A DNA stretch of 64,000 bases, taken from positions 6,575,501 to 6,639,500 of the forward strand of contig NZ_CP108080.1 in NCBI RefSeq assembly GCF_036181745.1, read 5' to 3'. Source of the DNA: Streptomyces sp. NBC_00259 (GTDB lineage Bacteria; Actinomycetota; Actinomycetes; Streptomycetales; Streptomycetaceae). Of this stretch, positions 34,462-43,284 are shown piece by piece; within the stretch, counting starts at the first letter, position 1; each line of letters opens with the position of its first letter. Position numbers and translations under genes: made by a program. The notes beneath the pieces are model-generated. The model had not been told where the DNA came from. It made no database searches and worked only from the letters and a program-made list of their open reading frames with translations.

Positions 34462-37400
34462 GTGGAGAGACCCCCGATGCTGCGGCTGCACCTCCTCGGC
34501 GGGTTTCGGGTCCACCGGGACGGCGGGCCACCGCTCGCGGAGCGATGGCCGCGACCGAGCGCCCGGACTCTACTCAAGTTGCTCGCGGTCTCCCCGGACC
34601 ACCGCCTCCATCGCGAGGAGGCGATGGAGATCTGCTGGCCGGACGCCGACCCGCACGCAGCGCTCGGCAGCCTGCGGGTGGCACTGCACGCTGCCCGCCG
34701 GGCCGTCGAGCCGGAGCTCGCGCCCCGGGCCGCGTCGTCCTACCTCATCGGCGAGGGGGCGATGCTGCGCCTGGACCCGGACACGGTATGGATCGACGCC
34801 GACGAAGCCGAAGGGCTCGCGGAGGCAGCCCTCGCGCACGGCGACCGAGTGGAACTCGCCGTCGCCCTCGACGCGTTCACCGGCGAACTTCTCCCCGAGG
34901 ACCGGTACGCACCGTGGTCCCGGGCCCGCCGGGAACGACTGGCCGCACTGCGGGAGAAGACCCTCCTCGCACTGGCCGCCGCTCATCTTGCGGCCGGCGC
35001 CACCGAGGAAGCGGTGGAGACGGCCGAGCAGGTCCTCGCGGCCTCGCCCGCCGAGGAGTACGCGCACCGCATCCTGATGGAGGCGTTCATCCGGCAGGGG
35101 CTCCGACGCCGGGCCGTGCACCAGTACCACCTGTGCCGGGAGGCACTGGACGCGGAGATCGGCGTGCGGCCGGGCCCCGAGACGGAAGCGCTGCACCGCA
35201 GAGCCCTCGCCGCGCCGACCACGGCCGCCCTGTCGCCGCGGCCCGCGCTGCCGGCAGCTCTGCGGGTGCCACCCTCTTCGCCCCTGCGCGGCCGGGACGA
35301 CGTGCTGGCCGAGTTGCTAGGAGCCGACACCACGCCTGTCCTCCTCGTCACCGGGGAGGCCGGGCTGGGCAAGACGCGCCTCGTTGCCGAGGCGGCTCGC
35401 CGGGCCGCCGAGAAGGGCGCGGTCGTGCTGTGGGGCGCCGGCCACGACGCGGAAGGGCAACGGCCGTACGGCCCGTTCGCAGAGGCACTCGAGGGCTGGC
35501 TGGCGGACCGCTCCGTCGAGGAGTGGGCCCGTACGGGTGCGGAGTATCCGGAACTGGCCACTCTCCTGCCGGGGAGGGTGGAGCCGAAGTCGTGGAGAAG
35601 CCCGGAGGAGGAGCGGGACCGCCTGTTCCGGGCATCGGCCGCGTTGCTCGGCGAACTGGCGGAGCAGCGGCCGGTGCTGATGGTTCTGGACGACCTCCAT
35701 GCCGCGGACGCGGGCTCCTTCCAGCTCCTCAGCCATCTTGCGCGGCGGGCCCGGGAGAGCGGCACGGGGTGGCGGTTTCTCGCCACGCTGCGCCCCGAGG
35801 AGTTGCCGGGCTCCGATCCGCGGCGGCACGCGCTGGAGATGCTGGTGCGCCAGTCGCTGGCCCGGGCTGTCCAACCGCCCCGCCTGCCCCGGCAGGCGTG
35901 TCTCGAGCTCGCGGCCGACGCGCTGGGCTCCCCAGCCGCTGCCGTACCGCAACGGGTCTGGGAGCTGTCCCTGGGCAATCCGCTCTTCGCACTCGAACTG
36001 GCGCGTGCGCTGCGGGACGGTGTCGCCGGCGATTCGGCAGCACCCGAGGGAGTACGGCAGTTGGTCGCACAGCGGCTCGGACGACTCGACCCGACAGCCC
36101 GTCGCGTGGTGGACGTGGTCGCGGTGGCGGGTCAGGACGCGGCGCTCGTCGAGGTTCTCGACGTCGCCCGTCGCTGCGGGCAGCGACAGCTGTCGACGGC
36201 CGAGGCGACGGAGGCCGTGGAGGCCGCTGTCGCCGCCTCGGTGCTGGAGGAGCGGCCGGTGGCCGTCGAGGGCCGTCCGATGGCCGGGCTTGCCTTCCGC
36301 CATCCCCTGGTCCGGATGACCTGCTACGAGATGCTGTCGGCGGCCCGGCGGCGGCTGCTGCACTCGGCCTACGCGGAGGCGGTGCTCCGGCGCCGGCCGG
36401 ATGCCGTGGACACGCTCGCCGCCCAGTTGACGCGCGCTGACGACCCGCGCGCCACCGGGTATCTGCGCCGGGCAGCGGAACGCGCGGCGGCCCATTACGC
36501 AAACGACACCGCAGACCGCTACTACGCGGAGCTCACCGGCCGACTCGACGCGCTGGTCGCCGAATCGGCCCGCGCTCGGATGGACCACAGCGCCGTACTG
36601 CGCCGGATGGGGCGGTTCGAGGACGCGGCACGGCTGCTGCGCGAGGCTCTGGCGGAGATGGAGCGCTGCGGCGACCGGGACGGACGGGTTCTCGCCGCAG
36701 CCCGGCTCGCCGAACTCATGGCGAAGACCCGGAGCACGGACGAGGGTCTCCGGCTGCTCGATGCCTGTCCGCCCGCCCCCGACACACCGGCGGCGACGGC
36801 GAGCACCCACCATCTGGCCAGGGCTGTGCTCTGCTTCGTCGCCGGCCGGTACGAGGAAGGGGCGGCGGCCGCGCGGGCGGCGGAAACCGCGGCGCAGGCG
36901 GTGGAGGGCCCGGAGCGCAGAGGGCTGCTCGCCCGGGCGCTGGCGATGCGTGCGACGTCCCTGGGCTTGGCCGGTCGCTTCGGGGAGACGGGCCCGGTCG
37001 CTGAACGCGCACTACCGCACGCGAAGGCGTACGGAGATCCGCAGATACTCACCTTGGTCCTTTCGGTCCTGCGGGAAACCGCTCTTCGGGCGGGGCGGTT
37101 GCGTGAGGCCATCGAAACGGGGCGGCAGGCGTTGGACCTCGCCGAGCGGTCCGGCGATCCGACGGCGACCGTCTTCGAGCGGGCGAACCTGGCCAGACTC
37201 CACCTGCTGATGGAGGAGACAGCCGAGGCCCGGGACCTGGCGGAGACCGCGGTGCGGGAGACGCGGCCGGGTCTCGACTGGTGCGTGCCCTACGCTCAGG
37301 CAGCCCTCGCCCGGGTGCGGATTCGCATGGGAGAGCCGGGTGCGGGCGCGCTGCTGGACGAAGCCGAGCGTGCGGCGCGCGCGCAGGGGGACATTCAGGC

Positions 37401-37776
37401 CCAGCACGGGGTGCGGTCGGTGCGGGCCGAGCTGGAGTTGCAGGAGGGGCGCCCGGAGGAGGCGTTGGCGCTCCTCGCAGACCCAACGATGAGGCCGGCG
37501 GACCTGACGGCCCGCGCGTGGTTGGCATGCGGGCGCGTCAAGGAGGCCGTCGAGGCGGCGGCGGCAGAGGTGGAGCGCGCCGAGCGGGCCGGCGAGCGGC
37601 TTGCGGAGACGGATGCGCGGACGGTGCATGCCGCCGCCTTGGCGGAACTGGGCCGCGAGCGGGATGCGGCGGAAGCATTCCGACGGGCGGCCGCCTTGGC
37701 GGAATCCCTTCCCTACCCGGCGGGCTCTCGCCGCCTGGCGTTGGCCCGCCGCCGATGCGCGGCGGCGCCCCACTGA
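34456..37776 (+). CDS. BTAD-AAA-TPR giant transcriptional regulator (AfsR/SARP-like architecture)
   Basis: About 1106 residues. The start is ATG 34456 or, equally possible, ATG 34477 (MLRLHLLGGFRV) with GGAGAG upstream. The order is a short winged-HTH-like beginning (LLGGFRVHRDGG...WPRPSARTLLKLLAVSPDHRLHREE), a bacterial transcriptional-activation domain (about 100-255), an NTPase with Walker A VTGEAGLGKTRL (about 298) and Walker B LMVLDDLHAAD, and a C-terminal TPR-like helical half. There is no LuxR HTH at the C-terminus. These are pathway activators in actinomycetes. The nearest candidate targets are the divergent MerR-like gene or the protease/propeller operon next door. Confidence 0.8.
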   Translation: MSVERPPMLRLHLLGGFRVHRDGGPPLAERWPRPSARTLLKLLAVSPDHRLHREEAMEICWPDADPHAALGSLRVALHAARRAVEPELAPRAASSYLIGEGAMLRLDPDTVWIDADEAEGLAEAALAHGDRVELAVALDAFTGELLPEDRYAPWSRARRERLAALREKTLLALAAAHLAAGATEEAVETAEQVLAASPAEEYAHRILMEAFIRQGLRRRAVHQYHLCREALDAEIGVRPGPETEALHRRALAAPTTAALSPRPALPAALRVPPSSPLRGRDDVLAELLGADTTPVLLVTGEAGLGKTRLVAEAARRAAEKGAVVLWGAGHDAEGQRPYGPFAEALEGWLADRSVEEWARTGAEYPELATLLPGRVEPKSWRSPEEERDRLFRASAALLGELAEQRPVLMVLDDLHAADAGSFQLLSHLARRARESGTGWRFLATLRPEELPGSDPRRHALEMLVRQSLARAVQPPRLPRQACLELAADALGSPAAAVPQRVWELSLGNPLFALELARALRDGVAGDSAAPEGVRQLVAQRLGRLDPTARRVVDVVAVAGQDAALVEVLDVARRCGQRQLSTAEATEAVEAAVAASVLEERPVAVEGRPMAGLAFRHPLVRMTCYEMLSAARRRLLHSAYAEAVLRRRPDAVDTLAAQLTRADDPRATGYLRRAAERAAAHYANDTADRYYAELTGRLDALVAESARARMDHSAVLRRMGRFEDAARLLREALAEMERCGDRDGRVLAAARLAELMAKTRSTDEGLRLLDACPPAPDTPAATASTHHLARAVLCFVAGRYEEGAAAARAAETAAQAVEGPERRGLLARALAMRATSLGLAGRFGETGPVAERALPHAKAYGDPQILTLVLSVLRETALRAGRLREAIETGRQALDLAERSGDPTATVFERANLARLHLLMEETAEARDLAETAVRETRPGLDWCVPYAQAALARVRIRMGEPGAGALLDEAERAARAQGDIQAQHGVRSVRAELELQEGRPEEALALLADPTMRPADLTARAWLACGRVKEAVEAAAAEVERAERAGERLAETDARTVHAAALAELGRERDAAEAFRRAAALAESLPYPAGSRRLALARRRCAAAPH

Positions 37777-37821
37777 CCGACACCGCACTTTCGCGCGAGG
37801 GGACGGTGTCCCGGTGCCCCT

Positions 37822-38493
37822 GTGGGGCGCGAAAGGTCGTCGTTGCAGGTCACGCGGCGCATCGGTACGACGATCAAGTACTACGTGCGTGAGGGGCTGA
37901 TCCCGCCCGGGCGCCGCGTCGTGGCGACGCAGACCGACTACGACGAGCACCATCTGCGCAGGCTGCGTCTGGTGACGGCGCTGATCCAGGTCGGGAGGGT
38001 GCCGGTGGCCAGGGCACGGGAGGTGCTGGCCGCGGCGGAGGACGAGTCGCTGGACCTGTACAGCCGGCTGGGCGCCGCGGTCACCTCACTGCCGTCCTAT
38101 TCCGTGCCGGACGAGACCGACCCGGCCGCGGCCGCTGCCCGCCGCGAGGTGGACGCCGTGGCGGACCGGCTGGGCTGGCGGTACGTCAAGGCGGCGGGCC
38201 GCCATTCCCCCGCCTACGGCACCCTGGTGTCCGCGGTCGCCGCCCTGGACCGCCTCGGCTGTCCGAGCAGTGCTGATCGCCTGATGCGGTACGCCCGCCC
38301 CGCCGACCTGCTGGCGGCAGGCGACCTCGATGAGATGGAGGAGTTCGGCACGACACCGGAACGGGTCGAAGCGGCGGTGGTCCTGACCGTTCTGTACGAA
38401 CCGGTGCTGCTCAGCCTGCGCCGTCTCGGCCACATGGAGGAGTCCCGGCGGCGCTATGCGGACGGGCCGGACGGGCCGGACGCGGACTGCTGA
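37822..38493 (+). CDS. MerR-family regulator with shortened N-terminal helix-turn-helix
   Basis: Up to 223 residues. GTG 37822 is open, but a TTG at 37846 with AAAGG close by is also possible. The HTH part reads TRRIGTTIKYYVREGLIPPGRRV; normal MerR proteins have about four more residues between the RR.G and TIKYY helices. The wing and helix follow (HHLRRLRLVTALIQVGRVPVARAREVLAAAED). The C-terminal ~130 residues are helical with no known ligand motif. DNA binding may be altered. It is 45 bp behind the large regulator. Confidence 0.7.
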   Translation: MGRERSSLQVTRRIGTTIKYYVREGLIPPGRRVVATQTDYDEHHLRRLRLVTALIQVGRVPVARAREVLAAAEDESLDLYSRLGAAVTSLPSYSVPDETDPAAAAARREVDAVADRLGWRYVKAAGRHSPAYGTLVSAVAALDRLGCPSSADRLMRYARPADLLAAGDLDEMEEFGTTPERVEAAVVLTVLYEPVLLSLRRLGHMEESRRRYADGPDGPDADC

Positions 38494-38611
38494 CCCTCGC
38501 CTCCACCTCGGCGGCCTGTGCCGCACGCTCCCGGCGCCACCGCGCCGGCGGACCTTCCCGAGGACCCTGGTCCTGCACGGACCGTACGCGAACCCCTTGC
38601 GGAAGCGGCCG

Positions 38612-39835
38612 TCAGTCGCGGATCCCGTCGATGTCGACCACGAGGTGGCGCGGGCCGCGGAAGATCTGGTTGCGGCGGTACGGCGGCGGATCCTCGACGA
38701 GCCGCGGGTTCTCCACACGGCGGACGAACTCCGCGACCGCGATCTGGGTCTCGAGCCGCGCGAGCGGGGCGCCGAAGCAGTAGTGGACGCTCTGGCTGAA
38801 GCCGACGTGCTGGTTGTCGGGGCGATCGAGGACCGGCTCGTCGGGATTCTCGAACCGCTCCGGGTCGCGGTTCGCCGAGCCGTACGCGAGGAGGATCGGC
38901 GCGCCCTTCGGGATCGTGGTGCCCGCGATCTCGATGTCCTCGAGCGCTGCCCGGGTGTGCCAGATGTGGACCGAGGACTCCAGGCGCAGGAACTCCTCGA
39001 CGCCGGGCACGACCAGCTCGGGCCGGTGGCGCAGCTGTTCGTACACGTGGGGGTGGCGCAGCATGGTGAGCACGCTGTGGGCGATCAGATTGACCGACGT
39101 CTCGTGCCCGGCGAAGAGCAGGAGCACGGCATCGCTGACGAGCGTGTCCTGCGGCATGCGCCCATCGGGGCCGGTGTCGTGGACCATCGCCGAGAACATG
39201 CCCGGTCCGGGCTGCTCGGTGTACTGGTCGAGCAGGTCGGCGAGGAACTGCCGCAACTTGCCCACCTCCTCGACGCCCTTCTCCGCCCGGCGAAGCTGCT
39301 CCGGGTCGTTCGCCTCCGGGCCGAGGTCCGCGCCGTCCAGGGCGCTCTCGATCCAGTCGTGGAAGCGCGGGATGGACTCCAGCGGCACGCCCAGGATCTT
39401 GCAGATGATGGTCACGGGCAGCGGGAAGGCGAACTCGTCGACGAGGTCGATCCGGGTCTTGCCCTTCATGTCGTCCAGCAGTTCGGCGGTGAGGCGGCGG
39501 ATCTCCGGCTCGAGGTCAGCGATCATGTGGGGGCGCTCGGGCGGTCCGAAGTGCCGCGTCATCCGGCGGCGATCCAGATCGTGCTCGGGCGGGTCCTCGG
39601 TGATGATCGACCCCTCGAAGGGGTTGGCGAACTGGTACTCCGCGGGGCGCTTCCGCGGATCCGAGGTGACCCGGTTGTCGTGGAGCAGCGCGACGATCTC
39701 TCGGTAGGTGCTGACGACGTAGGAGCCGTCCGGCTGCCGCGCCACCGGGGTCTTGCGGAGCTCTTCGTAGAACGGATACGGGTTGGCGCGGTTGGCGTAG
39801 CGGAGTGACTGCTGCCAGGGGGTTTCCTCGACCAT
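38612..39835 (-). CDS. Cytochrome P450, module 1
   Basis: 407-residue P450 starting MVEETPWQQSLRYANRANPYPFYEELRKTP. It has the I-helix oxygen motif AGHETSVN, the K-helix ExxR (EEFLRLES variant) and the heme loop VGFSQSVHYCFGAPLAR with the axial Cys. The ExxR helix appears as VEEFLRLE and is intact. It is the last gene of a minus-strand Fd/reductase/P450 operon, 61 bp behind the reductase. Electron supply is thus encoded locally. The substrate is unknown. Confidence 0.9.
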   Translation of the reverse strand: MVEETPWQQSLRYANRANPYPFYEELRKTPVARQPDGSYVVSTYREIVALLHDNRVTSDPRKRPAEYQFANPFEGSIITEDPPEHDLDRRRMTRHFGPPERPHMIADLEPEIRRLTAELLDDMKGKTRIDLVDEFAFPLPVTIICKILGVPLESIPRFHDWIESALDGADLGPEANDPEQLRRAEKGVEEVGKLRQFLADLLDQYTEQPGPGMFSAMVHDTGPDGRMPQDTLVSDAVLLLFAGHETSVNLIAHSVLTMLRHPHVYEQLRHRPELVVPGVEEFLRLESSVHIWHTRAALEDIEIAGTTIPKGAPILLAYGSANRDPERFENPDEPVLDRPDNQHVGFSQSVHYCFGAPLARLETQIAVAEFVRRVENPRLVEDPPPYRRNQIFRGPRHLVVDIDGIRD

Positions 39836-39896
39836 GATGACGCTGTTTTCCTCCTGTTGCCCTGTCCGGCTGGATGCCCGATCCCGAGGGGCCGCA

Positions 39897-41294
39897 TCAG
39901 CGGGGCCGGAACTCGGCCCTGCGCTCGCTTGGATCGTGGCCGGTCAGGACAACGTCGGGTATCGCCGTGGGGACGCCTGGCGCGGGGAACTCGGCCGGGA
40001 TCGGCTTCATGTCGTCGGGCCGGTCCCAGCCCGGCGGCGGGGGCGGGAACGGACCCGACTGCTCGATCAGCTGCGCGTAGTGCTCCAGCCACCTGCCGTG
40101 ATCGAAGGTGACGGCGGCGACGATGCGGCCCCGACGACCGTAGGCGGCGGCGAACCGGCGCTCCTTGACGGACCCCTGCATGAAGACGATCTCGTCGCCG
40201 AAGGTCGGCACGCCGACGGACTTGATGTTGACGCCGAACTGGCCGGACCAGAAGCCGGGCAGCAGCAGATGCGGGCGGTAGTCGGGCTCGAGGTTCACCA
40301 TGTTGTGCGCCACGACCTCGGCGCCGAGGACGGCGTTGTCCCAGTGCTCCATCGCGAGGAACTGGTACTCGTACAGCACGTGGGGCGAGCGGGCCACGTC
40401 CCCCGCCACGTAGACGGAGTCGGTCACCACGCCGTTGATGTCGAAGGCCCGGCCGCCGGCGTCGCAGCCCACGCCCCAGAAACCGGACGCCAGCCCGGAG
40501 CCCTCCAGCCATTCCACGTTGCGGATCGACCCCAGCGAGGTCACCACCACGTCGGCCTCGATGGTGGTGTCGTCCGAGAGCTGAGCACGCCGCACGTGTC
40601 CGCCCGCGTCGCCGTCCAGCGACGACACGCCCACCCCGCAGCGCAGGTCCACGCCGTGGTCGCGCTGCATCTGAGCGGCGATCTCGCCGATCACCCCGCC
40701 GAGCGCGCCGACCAGCGGCGCCGAACCCCGTTCGACGACGGTCACCGGGATGTCGAGTTCCCGGCAGACGGAGGCCATCTCCGATCCGATGAACCCGGCA
40801 CCTATGATCAGGACCCGCGACGGCCGCGCGGCCAGCGCCTGTTGGAGCCGTGCCGCGTCGTCACGCGAGCGCAGCGTGTACACGCCGTCCAGGGCGGCTT
40901 CGGCCGGATTCGGCCACTGACGCGCGCGGGTGCCCGTGGCGATCAGCAACCGGTCGTACGGGACCTGCTCGCCGGTGGCCAGGTGCACATTTCTGGTCAT
41001 CCGGTCCAACCCGGTGGCGGCCACCCCGAGCCGCCAGTCCGCATCCACTTCCCGCAAGCGGGGCAGCTTGGTGTGGTCGGCCGGCACCCAGCCCTTGAGT
41101 ACTTGCTTGGACAGCGGCGGACGCTCGTAGGGCTCGTACGGCTCGTCCCCGATGATGGTCAGAGGCCCGCTGAAGCCCTCATCACGCAAGGCTTCGGCGG
41201 CCCGCAGTCCCGCCAGGGAGGCACCTATGATGACGATCCGGCCGTTGGCCTTGAAGTCGCGCACCAGCTCAGCGACCGTTGCCGGCACGCTCAT
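39897..41294 (-). CDS. FAD-dependent ferredoxin reductase, module 1
   Basis: 465-residue reductase with an N-terminal FAD motif (VIIGASLAGLRAAEALRDEGF), a central NAD(P)H motif (VLIIGAGFIGSEMASVCRELDI), the ATGTRARQWP segment and a C-terminal FAD-contacting VYVAGDVARSPHVLYEYQFLAMEHWDNAV. It belongs to the PdR/putidaredoxin reductase type that passes electrons from NADH to a small Fe-S ferredoxin. It overlaps the ferredoxin stop by four bases (ATGA). Confidence 0.9.
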   Translation of the reverse strand: MSVPATVAELVRDFKANGRIVIIGASLAGLRAAEALRDEGFSGPLTIIGDEPYEPYERPPLSKQVLKGWVPADHTKLPRLREVDADWRLGVAATGLDRMTRNVHLATGEQVPYDRLLIATGTRARQWPNPAEAALDGVYTLRSRDDAARLQQALAARPSRVLIIGAGFIGSEMASVCRELDIPVTVVERGSAPLVGALGGVIGEIAAQMQRDHGVDLRCGVGVSSLDGDAGGHVRRAQLSDDTTIEADVVVTSLGSIRNVEWLEGSGLASGFWGVGCDAGGRAFDINGVVTDSVYVAGDVARSPHVLYEYQFLAMEHWDNAVLGAEVVAHNMVNLEPDYRPHLLLPGFWSGQFGVNIKSVGVPTFGDEIVFMQGSVKERRFAAAYGRRGRIVAAVTFDHGRWLEHYAQLIEQSGPFPPPPPGWDRPDDMKPIPAEFPAPGVPTAIPDVVLTGHDPSERRAEFRPR

Positions 41295-41509
41295 GACGTC
41301 CCACCCCGCTCCGCGCCGTCCAAGCGGTCGATCACGATCGCCTGCACCGGGCAGGCGGCAGCGGCTCGTTGAACCTGCAGACGCCGCTCGTCATCGGGGT
41401 TCGGCTCGTAGGTGAGCGCCTCCTCACCACTCAGTCTGAAGACCTCGTGGGCAAGAAACACGCACTGCGCGTATCCCTGGCAGCGATTCAGGTCCACGAC
41501 GATCCGCAT
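41291..41509 (-). CDS. Ferredoxin, [3Fe-4S]-type, module 1
   Basis: 72-residue ferredoxin MRIVVDLNRCQGYAQCVFLAHEVF... The cluster-binding Cys are in CQGYAQC and AACPVQAI, the pattern of P450-linked [3Fe-4S] ferredoxins in actinomycetes; the central position is Tyr rather than Cys or His. It is the first gene of module 1. ATG 41509 is chosen because it matches the start of the module 2 homologue; the frame is open upstream. Confidence 0.88.
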   Translation of the reverse strand: MRIVVDLNRCQGYAQCVFLAHEVFRLSGEEALTYEPNPDDERRLQVQRAAAACPVQAIVIDRLDGAERGGTS

Positions 41510-41879
41510 GGGCAGACTCCCTCCGTCCTGTCCCCCCACAGCCACCATCGAGGCGGTCGCTCGGCTACGCGGCGGTCATCAGGCCCTTCCGCCAGGTGCC
41601 CCTGCCCCACTGCCCACCCGTCGTCCGGCCAGGAAACCCGCTGGATCCCTGCATGCTCGATCTTGTCTGCCACGGCCATACCCGGCGGTGACGCACAGCC
41701 GGTGAGCATCACGGCCCGAGGGGCGTGGTCCACATCCGATGACGTCGGCATCGAGGCGCACCAGGAAGTTCCCGGATCCTGGGCGCGTCATCCAGACCGG
41801 ACGTACGCCTCAAGGCTCGACGGGCCATGTCCACCGACGGCCTCAAGGTCTGGGAAGAGGCCAAGCCGTTCGCCGCCTT
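41510..41879. other. Intergenic gap
   Basis: 370 bp between the DinB-like stop and the ferredoxin start. Protein-like shreds occur in the minus frame near 41600-41750 (VMLTGCASPPGMAVADKIEHAGIQ), but no start, ribosome site or family supports a gene. The ferredoxin-operon promoter must lie here. Confidence 0.4.
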
Positions 41880-42362
41880 TCAGGCGTGTCCAGGGACGGC
41901 GACGCGAAGACCGAGGAGCTGTTCCGTATGCACGGGCACGTGGTCTTCGCCGAGGCCATCGATCAGGCTCGCCAGCGGAATCGGCTGGTCCAGCACGAGT
42001 GCGTCGTTGGACAGGAGGAGCGACGGCACCAGAACCGAGGCAGCTTCCTCGTTGAGCTGATCGGCGATGTCGCACAGGACGTTGGCCTGACTCCGGACAT
42101 GATCAATCAAGTCCGCCCGGCCCGAGTGCTCGGCGATGATCCGGTCAAGATTCCAGCTGTCGAGGCAGATCCGATTGTCGAATGTGGGCCGCGAGCCGGC
42201 GACAACGCCCAGAGCAACCGCTGCGATCGAGGCATCGACGCTGAGGAGATGAGCCAATATCTGGTCGGCGTTCCATCCTCCATCGTCCGCCTCGCCGAGG
42301 TCGGGGATGGCTGCCGCATCGAGGAACCTGTCGTAGGCGCTGCGAAGTACCGACGTGTCCAT
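41880..42362 (-). CDS. DinB/maleylpyruvate-isomerase-like protein
   Basis: 160-residue protein starting MDTSVLRSAYDRFLDAAAIPDLG, with GAAGGGAA before ATG 42362. The four-helix pattern and the WNADQILAHLLSVDASIAAVALGVVAG segment fit the DinB-like/mycothiol-dependent fold. The usual three-His metal triad is only partly visible, with one His in ILAHLL, so activity is uncertain. It is the last gene of the AHSA1, ArsR, DinB-like operon, 13 bp behind ArsR. Confidence 0.65.
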   Translation of the reverse strand: MDTSVLRSAYDRFLDAAAIPDLGEADDGGWNADQILAHLLSVDASIAAVALGVVAGSRPTFDNRICLDSWNLDRIIAEHSGRADLIDHVRSQANVLCDIADQLNEEAASVLVPSLLLSNDALVLDQPIPLASLIDGLGEDHVPVHTEQLLGLRVAVPGHA

Positions 42363-42375
42363 AGCGTGCTTCCCT

Positions 42376-42744
42376 TCAGTTGGGGCGTGTCGAACTCGAA
42401 TCCCGCTCCGCTGCCTCGGCGACGCGTTTGATGTTCGCCAGCCGCCGGTCCCAGTCGGCCGCGAGCGAGGCCATCCACCGTGCCGTCGTGTCCAGCGCCG
42501 CGGGCCGCACCGCGTACCGCACTTCGCGTCCGACCCGGCCGCCGGAAACCAGCCCGGCGGCGTCCAGGACGGCGAGGTGCTTGACCACTGCCTGCCGCGA
42601 GATGGGAAGTCGTTCGGCGAGCGTTGTGGCAGTGGCCTCACCTTGTGCGGCGAGCAGATCAAGCAGCTGACGTCGTGTCGGGTCGGCCAGCGCACCGAGG
42701 ACGCTGTCGACGACCTCGGCGGCGCCGGGATGTTCTTCCGTCAC
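42376..42744 (-). CDS. ArsR-family transcriptional repressor
   Basis: 122-residue protein MTEEHPGAAEVVDSVLGALADPTRRQLLDLLAAQGEATATTLAERLPISRQAVVKHLAVLDAAGLV... It is a winged HTH of the type that in actinobacteria is encoded with an SRPBCC (AHSA1) protein, without the metal-binding Cys of ArsR/SmtB. Its start overlaps the AHSA1 stop (ATGA). The TGCAAC-N6-GTTGCA palindromes at 43216 and 43249 are the probable operator, so it would repress its own operon. Confidence 0.88.
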   Translation of the reverse strand: MTEEHPGAAEVVDSVLGALADPTRRQLLDLLAAQGEATATTLAERLPISRQAVVKHLAVLDAAGLVSGGRVGREVRYAVRPAALDTTARWMASLAADWDRRLANIKRVAEAAERDSSSTRPN

Positions 42745-43187
42745 GTGGAGGGCTGTTCGGCGCGCGTCTTGAGCGCGTCGAGCTCCAGGGGCCAGCCTTC
42801 GCTGTGGTCCTTCAGGTTCTGACTGCGCAGCTCCTCGGACCCGGCCAGCGCCGCGAACCCGCTCTCCACGACGCGGAGCCGCGTCTGGTCGCCTTCCTGG
42901 GTCAACGTGAACTCCACGAGGGTGCTGTTGTTCTCGCGCAGCTCTTCTCCGGGGAACGCGCTGGTCCAGCGGTACGCCAGGTATGTCGGCGGCTCGACCT
43001 TCTCCACGCGCACTGGGAAGTCGCCGTGCTCGGCGTTCTTCGCCACCATCGACTCACCCTCCCTGGCCACGGTGCCGGGCAGGCTAGCCTTGTCGGCCAC
43101 CCAGAACCCGGGTTGAGCCACCAGCGACCAGACCCGCTCCAGGGGTGCCGCGATCAGGGTTTCGCGTTCGATCCGGTCCTCGCTCAT
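42741..43187 (-). CDS. SRPBCC/AHSA1-domain protein
   Basis: 148-residue protein starting MSEDRIERETLIAAPLERVWSLVAQPGFW at ATG 43187 behind AAGGAG. The Aha1/START-like fold elements are seen (FPVRVEKVEPPTYLAYRW, TLVEFTLTQEGDQTRLRVVESGF, the SEGWPLELDALK tail). Such proteins bind hydrophobic ligands and are regularly paired with ArsR-type repressors. It is the first gene of this operon. The frame is open further upstream, but the ribosome site decides the start. Confidence 0.88.
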   Translation of the reverse strand: MSEDRIERETLIAAPLERVWSLVAQPGFWVADKASLPGTVAREGESMVAKNAEHGDFPVRVEKVEPPTYLAYRWTSAFPGEELRENNSTLVEFTLTQEGDQTRLRVVESGFAALAGSEELRSQNLKDHSEGWPLELDALKTRAEQPST

Positions 43188-43215
43188 AAGGGACTCCTTC
43201 ATCGTCACGATCGGA

Positions 43216-43233
43216 TGCAACCCCAGAGTTGCA
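43216..43233. promoter_or_regulatory. Operator 1 of the AHSA1-ArsR operon
   Basis: Inverted repeat TGCAAC-N6-GTTGCA, 29 nt before the AHSA1 start codon. It matches operator 2 exactly in its arms and spacing. Confidence 0.65.
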
Positions 43234-43248
43234 TATCGATCTCTAAGG

Positions 43249-43266
43249 TGCAACTCAAGGGTTGCA
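43249..43266. promoter_or_regulatory. Operator 2 of the AHSA1-ArsR operon
   Basis: Second TGCAAC-N6-GTTGCA, extended to GTGCAAC...GTTGCAC. The two are 33 bp apart, close to three helical turns. A related CAACCGGTTG palindrome lies at 43286-43295. Confidence 0.65.
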
Positions 43267-43284
43267 CTTTGGTTGGGTGTCGCT

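Noticed and set aside
34416..36440. Long open frame in a second plus-strand frame of the BTAD/AAA regulator
   Set aside because: Composition is Arg/Gly/Ala/Pro-rich without domains; it is a GC-rich shadow of the real gene.
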